Shown here in pieces: positions 1 through 6,290 of a DNA stretch of 7,093 bases (position 1 is its first letter; the number at the start of each line of letters is the position of its first letter). Position numbers and translations under genes: made by a program. Source of the stretch: Actinomycetota bacterium (GTDB lineage: Bacteria > Actinomycetota > Acidimicrobiia > Spongiisociales > ZC4RG35); the NCBI GenBank assembly GCA_003242515.1, contig QGUS01000081.1, positions 1 to 7,093 of the forward strand. Reading direction: 5' to 3'. The notes under the pieces are model-generated. The model saw only the letters and a program-made list of their open reading frames with translations, was not told the origin of the DNA and did no database searches.

Positions 1-531
1 CGGCTCGCGGAGGGGGGCCGCGCCCCCGGCCGGCCGGTCGGGCCCGGGGTGCTCTCCCCCGGGCAGGCCGGCCCGGGGGCCGAGGTCGCCGACGGGCGGC
101 AGAGCGGCGCCCGGAACATGCAGAACTTCGCACTGCTGTCGGCCGTCGGGAAGATCCGCAAGCCGGTGCTGCTCAAGCGGGGCATGAGCGCCACGATCGA
201 GGAGTTCCTCGCCGCCGCCGAGTACGTGCTGGCCGCCGGAAACCGCCAGGTCATCCTGTGCGAGCGGGGCATCCGCACCTTCGAGACGGCCACCCGCAAC
301 ACGCTCGACGTCGCCGCGGTCCCCGTGCTCCGGGAGCTGACGCACCTGCCCGTCGTCGTCGACCCGTCGCATGCTGCCGGGACGCGGTCGCTGGTGGTGC
401 CGCTGGGTCGGGCCGGCCTGGCCGCCGGCGCCCACGGCCTGCTGGTGGAGATCCACCCCAAGCCGGAGGAGGCGCTGTCGGACGGGCCGCAGGCGCTGCT
501 GCCGGAGGAACTGACCCTCTTCGGGGTCTGA
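1..531 (+). CDS. aroF: 3-deoxy-7-phosphoheptulonate (DAHP) synthase, type I-beta, C-terminal part (5' end outside window)
   Basis: This enzyme condenses phosphoenolpyruvate and erythrose 4-phosphate to DAHP, the first step of the shikimate pathway, in the cytoplasm. About 176 codons are present, the second half of a roughly 340-residue family. Seen: GARNMQNFALL (codons 36-46), the substrate-binding KRGM (K59-R60-G61), the CERGIRTFE block, VDPSHA with metal ligand H124, VEIHP with E150, and SDGPQ with D161. These are the His, Glu and Asp of the usual Cys/His/Glu/Asp metal site; the Cys lies upstream of the window. From codon 36 on the match is clean. Codons 1-35 stay in frame and collinear with the family but carry many odd Gly, Pro and Arg residues in about 90% GC DNA, probably sequence error (see findings). 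An internal ATG or GTG in this stretch is not the true start. The symbol follows common usage for this subfamily; aroG or aroA(G) are also used. Confidence 0.93.
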   Translation, partial: RLAEGGRAPGRPVGPGVLSPGQAGPGAEVADGRQSGARNMQNFALLSAVGKIRKPVLLKRGMSATIEEFLAAAEYVLAAGNRQVILCERGIRTFETATRNTLDVAAVPVLRELTHLPVVVDPSHAAGTRSLVVPLGRAGLAAGAHGLLVEIHPKPEEALSDGPQALLPEELTLFGV

Positions 532-549
532 AGCGCCCTACAGGGGAGC

Positions 550-589
550 CACTATGGCCATGGTGCGATTTTGCACTATGGCCATAGTG
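550..589. promoter_or_regulatory. Tandem 16-bp palindromes, putative operator of the iron-uptake operon
   Basis: Bases 574-589 read CACTATGGCCATAGTG, a perfect 16-bp palindrome. Bases 550-565 read CACTATGGCCATGGTG, the same sequence with one symmetry-breaking change (A to G in the right arm). The copies are in direct orientation with 24 bp between centres and an 8-bp spacer (566-573). They fill the short gap between the DAHP synthase stop and the iron-binding lipoprotein start. A dimeric repressor binding each copy would cover the promoter region. Weak promoter-like hexamers lie here, TTGCAC at 571-576 and TAATAC at 591-596, but their 14-bp spacing is too short to trust. The sequence does not resemble the DtxR/IdeR consensus with TTAGG half-sites or a classic Fur box, so I cannot name the regulator. 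The palindromy is observed; the operator role is inferred. Confidence 0.7.
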
Positions 590-596
590 GTAATAC

Positions 597-618
597 CTTC
601 GGGGCATATGTTCCGAAG
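597..618 (+). promoter_or_regulatory. Possible hairpin enclosing the start codon of the iron-binding lipoprotein gene
   Basis: CTTCGG at 597-602 pairs with CCGAAG at 613-618. In RNA the stem can continue through two G-U pairs (603/612 and 604/611) and C605-G610, closing an AUAU loop at 606-609. That gives about nine pairs with the AUG at 608-610 half in the loop, and the only G-rich ribosome-site candidate (601-604) in the stem. If the transcript starts upstream of 597, the hairpin could limit translation initiation. At the DNA level the same bases form an imperfect 22-bp palindrome centred on CATATG, so protein binding is an alternative. Either role is inference. Confidence 0.35.
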
Positions 619-1696
619 CACAACCCGCCTCACGGCAGCCCTCCTGGCGCTGACCGTGGGCATCGCCGCCTGCGGTGGCTCCGCGTCGGATGGCACCACC
701 ACCACGACCTCCGGATCGCCCACCACCACCGAACAGCCCTCCGGGTCCACGCCCACCGGCGCCGGTGGCACCCTGGTCGTCTACTCGGGGCGCAACGAGA
801 ACTTCGTCACCCCGGTGGTCGAGAAGTTCACCGCCGACACCGGCATCCAGGTCGAGGTCCGGTATGGCGACGGCACCAGCGATCTCGCCACCACGATCCT
901 CACCGAGGGCGAGTCGACCGACGCCGACGTGTTCTGGGCCCAGGACCCGGCGTGGATCGGCGCCATCGGCAAGACCGGCCTGCTCGCCGAGCTGCCCGAG
1001 GACATCCTCTCGCTCGTCCCCGAGCGCTACCGGGACGCCAACGGCCACTGGGTCGGCGTCACCGCCCGGAGCCGGGTCTTCGTCTACAACCCGGACCTCG
1101 TCGCGGAGCCGGAGCTCCCGCAGAGCGTCTACGAGCTGACCGACCCGGAGTGGAAGGGCCGCATCGGAGTCGCCCCGACCAACGCCTCGTTCATCGCCTT
1201 CGTCTCGGCGATGATGCTCGTGGACGGGGAGGAGAAGACCCGCGGATGGCTGGAGGGGATGGTCGCCAACGACGTCCAGATCTTCTCCGGCAACGGCGCC
1301 ATCCTCCAGGCCGTCGACGCCGGTGACCTCGACGCCGGTCTCATCAACCACTACTACCTTCTCGGCCTGATGAGGGACCAGGGCACGCCCAAGGCCCGGA
1401 ACCACTTTCTGGCAGCCGGCGACCCTGGTGCGCTCGTCGCCGCCACCGGTGTGGGCGTGCTCGCCCCGTCGGACAACAAGGAGGCCGCGCTCACCTTCAT
1501 CCGCTACCTCCTCTCCGAGGACGCGCAGCGGCACTTCGCCGAGAACCTCAACGAGTACGGTCTCATCGAGGGCGCACCGACCCCGAAGGACCAGAAGCCT
1601 CTATCCGAGCTCGCCGGCCCGGACATCAACCTGTCCGACCTGGCCGACTACCTCGAGAGTGCCGTCGAGCTGATCGCGAGCGCCGGACTGAGCTGA
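608..1696 (+). CDS. fbpA: Ferric iron ABC transporter substrate-binding lipoprotein (FbpA/FutA family)
   Basis: Extracytoplasmic, membrane-anchored receptor that captures Fe3+ and hands it to the permease encoded next. The 362-residue precursor starts with Arg residues, a hydrophobic stretch and the lipobox IAAC, so Cys22 would be lipidated. A Thr/Ser/Pro-rich linker follows to about residue 55, then the binding-protein fold opening with VVYSGRNE (Y59). The pair Y249-Y250 in NHYY matches the adjacent Fe3+-binding tyrosines of FbpA. The family His near the N-terminus is not seen at YSGRNE, and the Glu equivalent to FbpA E57 appears to be Gln112. ATG 608 is chosen because it gives a proper signal peptide; the in-frame ATGs at 554 and 578 lie inside the palindromes and would add a non-signal leader. 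The Shine-Dalgarno is poor. Seven bases separate the stop from the permease start. Iron is the most likely ligand by family and tyrosine pair, but related proteins bind other ligands. Confidence 0.9.
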   Translation: MFRSTTRLTAALLALTVGIAACGGSASDGTTTTTSGSPTTTEQPSGSTPTGAGGTLVVYSGRNENFVTPVVEKFTADTGIQVEVRYGDGTSDLATTILTEGESTDADVFWAQDPAWIGAIGKTGLLAELPEDILSLVPERYRDANGHWVGVTARSRVFVYNPDLVAEPELPQSVYELTDPEWKGRIGVAPTNASFIAFVSAMMLVDGEEKTRGWLEGMVANDVQIFSGNGAILQAVDAGDLDAGLINHYYLLGLMRDQGTPKARNHFLAAGDPGALVAATGVGVLAPSDNKEAALTFIRYLLSEDAQRHFAENLNEYGLIEGAPTPKDQKPLSELAGPDINLSDLADYLESAVELIASAGLS

Positions 1697-1703
1697 GGAA
1701 GGA

Positions 1704-3311
1704 TTGATCGAGCTCGCCAACCGCGACGCTCAGGCCTCGTCGGCTACGAAGCGACCGAAGGCCCCGGCCGCCCTCTGGGCGGCCGGGGTCGCCGTCGTCC
1801 TGCCGGCGGCCATCCCGATCGTGCACCTCCTCTGGGTGGTGTTGCGTCCGGGCGGGTTCTATGCCGGAGGTTTCACGGGTGCCCGACTCCTGGACCTGGC
1901 CGCATCCACCCTCCGGCTGACGGTCGCGGTGACCGTCACGACGCTGGCGCTGGGGGTCGCCACCGCTTGGCTGACCACCCGCACCGACCTGCGGGGCGCC
2001 CGCACCTGGTCGACGGTGATGACCCTGCCGCTGGTGATCCCGTCGTACGTCGGGGCGCTGGCGATGCTCTCCGCCTCCGGGAACGGAGGCACCCTCACCA
2101 GGTTGCTCGAGGCGGTCGGACTGCCCGGGCTCCCGCCCCTGCGGGGCTTCTGGGCGGCATGGGCGGCGTTGAGCCTCTGGAACTTCTCGTTCATCCACCT
2201 TCTCACGGTGCCGGTGCTGCGGCGTCTCGACCCGGCCCTGGAGGACGTCTCCCGGGGACTCGGAGCGGGGCGCTGGCGGACCCTCTGGCGGGTGGTGATC
2301 CCGCAGCTCCGCCCGGCGCTCGCGTCGGGCGGGCTGCTCGTCGCCCTCTATGTGGTCGCCGAGTTCGGGGCGGTGTCGATGCTCCGGTACGACACCTTCA
2401 CCCGGACGATCTACACGCAGTTCGCCGGCCGTCTCGACACCGGCCCGGCGCTGTTCCTCGCCGGGGTGCTCACGAGCGGGGCCCTGGTCCTCGTGGTCTT
2501 CCAGCAGATGGCCCGGGGGAGGGCCGCACTCCACGGCAACCGTCCCGCCCGCGAGGTCGCCCCGGTGCATCTCGGCCGTGCCGGTCAGGCGGCGGGCCAG
2601 ACCTTCCTCGGCCTGCTCGCCATCCTGTCGCTCGTGCTCCCGATCTCGACGATGGTGTGGTGGATGATCCGGGGGATCCAGCAGGGCAACTCGCTCCTCG
2701 GCATCGTCCCGCACACCCTGCGCTCCATCGGGATCTCGGCCGCGGCGGCGCTGGTGGTCGGCGTCGCCGCCATCCCCCTCGGCGTGCTGGCCGCCAGGCA
2801 CCGCAACTCCGTCGTGCGGGTGATGGAAGCGGTCCCGTGGCTCACCTACTCCCTCCCGCACCTGGCCGTTGGACTGGCGTTCCTCGTGCTCACCGTCCGG
2901 TTCGCCCGCCCGCTCTATCAGACGACGACCCTCCTCGTCGTCGTCTACCTGGCGATGTTCCTCCCGCAGGCGCTGGCCGCGGTGGAGAGCGGCCTGCGGC
3001 GGGTCGGCCCCCAGCTCGAGGAGGTGTCGCGCAGCCTCGGGGTCGGGCCGTGGGGAACGCTGCGACGCGTGACGATCCCGATGATGCGCCGTTCCGCCCT
3101 CGCCGGGGCGGCCCTGGTGTTCCTCTCGGTGATGAAGGAGCTGCCCGCCACGCTGCTGCTGCGTCCCACCGGGTTCGACACGCTGCCCGTCCGCATCTGG
3201 AGCGCAACCAACGAGGTCTTCTACAGTCAGGCCAGCTTCGCCGCGCTGGCCCTGGTCCTCGTGTCGGCGGCGCCCGTGTACTTCTTCGTGGTCAGGGACA
3301 TCCATGACTGA
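1704..3311 (+). CDS. fbpB: Ferric iron ABC transporter permease, two fused permease domains (FbpB family)
   Basis: Inner-membrane channel of the iron importer, 535 residues. It shows about 12 hydrophobic segments arranged as two homologous six-helix halves. Each half has the EAA loop that docks on the ATPase: EDVSRGLGAGRW with E180 and G187, and EEVSRSLGVGPW with E439 and G446, both followed by an IP motif. The stretch KELPATLLLRPTGFDTLP in the second half is typical of iron-type permeases. The start is TTG at 1704. The preceding stop and a purine-rich GAGGAAGGA (1695-1703) provide the ribosome site, and no other in-frame start lies before the first helix. The gene overlaps the ATPase gene by 8 bases, indicating coupled translation. 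Length and domain order are normal for the fused FbpB/AfuB type, so one polypeptide supplies both membrane domains. Confidence 0.93.
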   Translation: MIELANRDAQASSATKRPKAPAALWAAGVAVVLPAAIPIVHLLWVVLRPGGFYAGGFTGARLLDLAASTLRLTVAVTVTTLALGVATAWLTTRTDLRGARTWSTVMTLPLVIPSYVGALAMLSASGNGGTLTRLLEAVGLPGLPPLRGFWAAWAALSLWNFSFIHLLTVPVLRRLDPALEDVSRGLGAGRWRTLWRVVIPQLRPALASGGLLVALYVVAEFGAVSMLRYDTFTRTIYTQFAGRLDTGPALFLAGVLTSGALVLVVFQQMARGRAALHGNRPAREVAPVHLGRAGQAAGQTFLGLLAILSLVLPISTMVWWMIRGIQQGNSLLGIVPHTLRSIGISAAAALVVGVAAIPLGVLAARHRNSVVRVMEAVPWLTYSLPHLAVGLAFLVLTVRFARPLYQTTTLLVVVYLAMFLPQALAAVESGLRRVGPQLEEVSRSLGVGPWGTLRRVTIPMMRRSALAGAALVFLSVMKELPATLLLRPTGFDTLPVRIWSATNEVFYSQASFAALALVLVSAAPVYFFVVRDIHD

Positions 3312-4377
3312 GCTCGTCATCGACGCGACCGGGATCACCAAGCGCTACGGCGACGTGGTGGCCCTGGACGCGTGCGACCTCTCGGTCCCCGCCGGGGCCG
3401 TCGTCACCCTGCTTGGGCCATCCGGCACGGGCAAGAGCACGATGCTCCGGATCCTCGCCGGCTTCGACCGCCCCGACGCGGGCACGGTCGACATCCGGGG
3501 CCGCCGGGTGGTCGGCCCGGGCGTCTTCGTCCCGCCCGAGCAGCGGCGGGTCGGCGTCGTGCTCCAGGACTACGCCCTCTTCCCGCACATGGACGTGCGC
3601 TCCAACGTCGCCTACGGCCTCGCCCGGGCACCCGACCGGGACCGCCGGGTCGAGGAGATCCTCGAGGTGGTCGGCCTGGCGGGCCTGGGGAAGCGGTACC
3701 CCCACGAGCTGTCGGGCGGACAGCAGCAGCGCGTCGCCCTGGCCCGCGCCATGGCGCCCCGACCCGACGTGATCATCCTCGACGAGCCGTTCTCCAACCT
3801 CGACGACACCCTCAGGTCCCGGGTGCGGGGAGAGATCATCGCCATCCTCCGCGAGGCGGGCGCCACGGCGCTGTTCATCACCCACGACCAGGAGGAGGCG
3901 CTGTCCATATCCGACCTGGTGGCCGTGATGAACCAGGGGCGCATCGTCCAGATGGCCACCCCGCAGGAGCTCTACTGGAAGCCCGCCACCGCTTGGGTCG
4001 GGCAGTTCGTCGGCGACGCCAACTTCATCGCGGGGTTCGCCGGCGGGGGCAAGGTGGAGTGCGTGGTCGGCACCTTCCCCGGCGAGGGCGAGGGGGAGGT
4101 GTCGGTGATGATCCGTCCCGAGTCGGTGCGGCTCGCCGTCGATCCGCAGGGTCGCGCCGTGGTCGAGGGCCGGGAGTTCTTCGGGCACGACCAGCTGGTC
4201 ACCGTGGCCTTCGATGACGGGACGACGCTCCGCTCGCGGCTCGGGCCGGGCGACTTCTTCCGGCCGGGCGACCGGGTCGAGGTGATGGTGGACACCGTCA
4301 CCGTCTTCCCAGACTGCCCTCCGGGGCTGAGGCTCAGTCCGCGGCCTGCTCCCGGCGGCGCAGCCGTATCTTCGTGA
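3304..4377 (+). CDS. fbpC: Ferric iron ABC transporter ATP-binding protein (FbpC family)
   Basis: Cytoplasmic ATPase that powers the importer, 357 residues, probably a dimer on the permease's two EAA loops. All motifs are intact: Walker A GPSGTGKST (38-46), Q-loop Gln88 in VLQDYALF, signature LSGGQ (136-140), Walker B VIILD plus catalytic Glu161, D-loop SNLD (164-167) and switch His194 in ITHD. After about residue 240 comes a TOBE-like regulatory region (IRPESVRL and the following beta-rich part). ATG 3304 overlaps the permease stop and is the third gene of the same transcript. The last ~13 residues, rich in Pro, Ala and Ser, overlap the opposite-strand CorC-family gene and look non-conserved. 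Iron specificity rests mainly on the operon partners, since ATPases of the spermidine, sulfate and maltose groups look alike. Confidence 0.94.
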   Translation: MTELVIDATGITKRYGDVVALDACDLSVPAGAVVTLLGPSGTGKSTMLRILAGFDRPDAGTVDIRGRRVVGPGVFVPPEQRRVGVVLQDYALFPHMDVRSNVAYGLARAPDRDRRVEEILEVVGLAGLGKRYPHELSGGQQQRVALARAMAPRPDVIILDEPFSNLDDTLRSRVRGEIIAILREAGATALFITHDQEEALSISDLVAVMNQGRIVQMATPQELYWKPATAWVGQFVGDANFIAGFAGGGKVECVVGTFPGEGEGEVSVMIRPESVRLAVDPQGRAVVEGREFFGHDQLVTVAFDDGTTLRSRLGPGDFFRPGDRVEVMVDTVTVFPDCPPGLRLSPRPAPGGAAVSS

Positions 4378-5605
4378 GGGCCCGTTCGGCAACCTCGAGC
4401 ACCGTCGCCTCCCACTCTCCGACCACCACCGTGTCTCCCGGCTCCTGGGGGAGGCGGCCCAGCGTGTCGAGAACCATGCCGGCGACCGTCGCGTACTCGC
4501 CGGCGGGCACCTCGATCCCGAGGTCGATCAGGTCGTGCACCGGGAAGCGCCCGGGCACGTCGATGCTGCCGTCGGCGTTTCGCTCCACCGAGATCACGTC
4601 CCGGTCGTACTCGTCGTAGATCTCGCCGACCAGCTCCTCGACCAGGTCCTCCACGGTGACGATGCCCTCGCCGGAGCCGTGCTCGCTGATCACGATGGCG
4701 AGCTGCTGACGGCGCTGCTGCATCTCCCGGAGGGCGGTCAGAGCGCTCGCGGTCTCGGGGAAGAACAGCGGCTCCTTGGCGTGCTCGGCCACGGTGCCCT
4801 CCTTTCCGACCAGGTCGCGCAGATGGACGATCCCGGTCACGTGGTCGAGGTCGCCGCCCGTGGCGATCGGGGCGCGGGAGTGGCCCGAGTCGAGGAGGAC
4901 CCGGAGGGCCTCGGCGGCGGTGACGGAGTCGTCGATGGTGACCACCTCGCGGCGGGGCCGGAGCACCTCGCGGAGGCTCCGCTCGGAGATGTCGAGGGCG
5001 CCGGAGATGATCACCTGCTGCTGGGGCGTGAACCCGGTCTGGGTCAGGATCATCTCCCGGATCTCCTCACGGGTCACCTCGGAGGCGAGGCGGTTGGGGT
5101 CGCCTCCCAGCATCCGCACCACCAGGTCGGAGCTCCTGGACAGCAGCCAGACGAGCGGGCGGAACACCACGGCGAACGCGTTGAGGGGCGTGGCCATGAC
5201 CAGGCCCCACGACTCGGCGTTCTGCATGGCGAGCCGCTTCGGGGCCAGCTCGCCGATCACCAGGCTCAGGTATGAGATGGCCAGGGTGACGATCACCAGC
5301 GCCACCGGGGAGGCGAACCGCCCGAGCGCGCCCTCCAGCCATTCGGTGAGCGGCTGGGAGAGGGTCACCGCCGCGGAGGCGGAGGCGAAGAAGCCCGACA
5401 GGGTGATGACGATCTGGATCGTCGCCAGGAACCGGTTCGGGTCGCGGGCGAGGCGGGCGAGCAGGGCGCCCCTCTTGCCACGGGTCTCGAGGTGCTGGAT
5501 CTGGCCCTCGCGGAGGGACACCAGCGCCAGCTCGGTGCCGGCGAACACGGCGTTGACCAGGATCAGGACCGCGATCAGGACGAGCTGGGGCCAGATCTCG
5601 CTCAT
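4334..5605 (-). CDS. CNNM/CBS-domain membrane protein, hemolysin C / CorC family
   Basis: Predicted membrane protein of 423 residues. The CNNM (DUF21) domain spans about residues 1-185 with hydrophobic segments near 5-28, 60-82, 100-122 and 130-155. It carries family motifs NAVFAGTELALVS, ATIQIVITLSGFFASA and SYLSLVIGELAPKRLA. Two CBS repeats follow (about 213-265 and 275-330, ending in GIVTVEDLVEELVGEIYDEYD), then a CorC_HlyC domain (about 338-417). Family members have been linked to Mg2+/Co2+ efflux or transport, with CBS domains sensing adenine nucleotides; the hemolysin name is historical. The ATG at 5605 has only a weak ribosome site (GGGACGGCGG upstream) but begins exactly where the family's first helix begins. 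It converges on the iron operon, overlapping the ATPase gene's 3' end by 44 bases. Its own tail (TKIRLRRREQAAD) is family-like. I see no upstream partner gene in its operon. Confidence 0.92.
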   Translation of the reverse strand: MSEIWPQLVLIAVLILVNAVFAGTELALVSLREGQIQHLETRGKRGALLARLARDPNRFLATIQIVITLSGFFASASAAVTLSQPLTEWLEGALGRFASPVALVIVTLAISYLSLVIGELAPKRLAMQNAESWGLVMATPLNAFAVVFRPLVWLLSRSSDLVVRMLGGDPNRLASEVTREEIREMILTQTGFTPQQQVIISGALDISERSLREVLRPRREVVTIDDSVTAAEALRVLLDSGHSRAPIATGGDLDHVTGIVHLRDLVGKEGTVAEHAKEPLFFPETASALTALREMQQRRQQLAIVISEHGSGEGIVTVEDLVEELVGEIYDEYDRDVISVERNADGSIDVPGRFPVHDLIDLGIEVPAGEYATVAGMVLDTLGRLPQEPGDTVVVGEWEATVLEVAERALTKIRLRRREQAAD

Positions 5606-5698
5606 GGCCGCCGTCCCGACGCAGGCGTGCCGATGCGTCTACCGGAGGGGTCGTCGACGCCGGTCATAGCAACGGGGAGAAGGTACCAGGGAGGAGGC
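5606..5698. other. Short intergenic region between the CorC-family gene and the globin gene
   Basis: Ninety-three bases upstream of the CorC-family start and downstream of the globin stop. It should hold the CorC promoter unless the two genes are co-transcribed. I see only a weak inverted repeat (GACGCA at 5618-5623 and TGCGTC at 5634-5639), with no T-run and no convincing -10 or -35 pair. Confidence 0.4.
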
Positions 5699-6124
5699 TC
5701 AGCGGTTGACCATGTGGTCCGCAAGCGGCGTGAGCTTCTCGTCGAGGAAGTCCCTGATCGTCCCCGTCACCCCGACCCGGTCCATGGCCTTGCGGAAGCA
5801 CCGCATCCACTCGCGGGCGCCGTCCGCGTCGATGGGGAAGGGGAGGTGCCGCATCCGGAGCCGCGGGTGGCCGCGCTTGGCCTCGTACAGCGGCGGGCCG
5901 CCCAGCCAGCCGGAGAGGTACTCGTAGAGCTTCTCCCGGGAGGTGGAGGTGTTCCTGGGGAGCATCGCCCGGATCACCGGCGACTCCTCCTCGATGACGT
6001 CGTAGAAGGCGTTCACCAACTCCCGGACGCGGGCATCGCCCCCCAGCTCCTCATACGGGGTGGCCGCGTTCCCCCACGGGTATGCGGCGTCGTGGGGCCT
6101 GACCGGGATCTCTCCGGGGATCAT
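5699..6124 (-). CDS. glbO: Group II truncated hemoglobin (trHbO)
   Basis: Small cytoplasmic heme protein of 141 residues; the family binds O2 and is linked to peroxide or NO detoxification and respiration. Seen: YEELGG start of the globin fold (Y24), SGWLGGPP (71-78), then GHPRLRMRHLPFPI with proximal heme ligand His93, and Trp106 in REWMRCF matching the conserved Trp G8 of GlbO. The position of Tyr CD1 appears to be Leu55 (IRAMLP), which is unusual. ATG 6124 is chosen because the frame upstream of it is not globin-like and this start gives a short, normal leader; the ribosome site (CAGGGCG) is weak. A minus-strand reading frame ends at 6135, only 10 bases before this start, so the globin gene probably was, or is, the downstream member of an operon. 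The gene ends 93 bases before the CorC-family start, on the same strand. Confidence 0.93.
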   Translation of the reverse strand: MIPGEIPVRPHDAAYPWGNAATPYEELGGDARVRELVNAFYDVIEEESPVIRAMLPRNTSTSREKLYEYLSGWLGGPPLYEAKRGHPRLRMRHLPFPIDADGAREWMRCFRKAMDRVGVTGTIRDFLDEKLTPLADHMVNR

Positions 6125-6134
6125 CGCCCTGAAT

Positions 6135-6290
6135 CTAGGCGTTGCCGGGGACTGTCTGGCGCAGGCCATCCAACAGCCCGGCGTCGAACAGCCCCGAGTA
6201 GATCTCGAGCAGGATGGGTGTGGCGCGCCTGATCCCTTCGGCCGAGAACAGGTCGATGCCCGTGGACCGGGCAAGCGGGGTGGAGGGGAT
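6135..6290 (-). pseudogene. 3' remnant of an unrecognised minus-strand gene (5' part missing)
   Basis: A minus-strand frame ending in TAG at 6135-6137 reads like a genuine protein C-terminus: RRATPILLEIYSGLFDAGLL followed by DGLRQTVPGNA, a mix of hydrophobic and charged residues rather than Arg/Pro/Gly-rich shadow sequence. The opposite plus frame that shares wobble positions is closed by stops at 6136-6138 and 6199-6201, so this is not just a shadow of the permease there. The open frame extends to about 6344, but beyond roughly 6290 it is antisense to the clearly real permease coding. The true gene part therefore stops somewhere in 6240-6290 with no proper start; GTG 6293 could make a 52-residue peptide. 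I do not recognise the family. The upper limit is approximate. Confidence 0.4.

Noticed and set aside
554..607. Upstream in-frame ATGs (554, 578) as the start of the iron-binding lipoprotein
   Set aside because: They lie inside the palindromic repeats and would put an 18- or 10-residue non-signal leader before a textbook lipoprotein signal peptide that starts at 608.
684..760. CAC/ACC-rich stretch as a tandem DNA repeat
   Set aside because: It encodes the Thr/Ser/Pro linker after the lipobox; codon choice and amino-acid bias explain it.
251..1534. Long minus-strand open frame antisense to the DAHP synthase and binding-protein genes
   Set aside because: Its protein is rich in Arg, Gly, Asp and His with no recognisable motif, and it runs antisense across two clearly real genes; a shadow of GC-rich coding.
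1626..3341. 571-codon minus-strand open frame antisense to the permease gene
   Set aside because: Highly charged, His/Arg/Glu-rich low-complexity translation with no family features, opposite a clear 12-helix permease.
4312..4339. Inverted repeat GACTG/CAGTC near the end of the ATPase gene as a bidirectional terminator
   Set aside because: Only five pairs around an 18-base interior, no T-run, and it lies within coding sequence of at least one gene.
608..6124. A joint iron/heme system linking the iron operon with the truncated hemoglobin
   Set aside because: The globin gene is on the opposite strand, separated by an unrelated CorC-family gene, with no shared palindrome in front of it; proximity alone is not evidence.
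6132..6137. TAGATT (minus strand) as the -10 box of a globin promoter
   Set aside because: No -35 hexamer at 16-18 bp, and it overlaps the stop codon of the upstream minus-strand frame; four of six matches is within chance.
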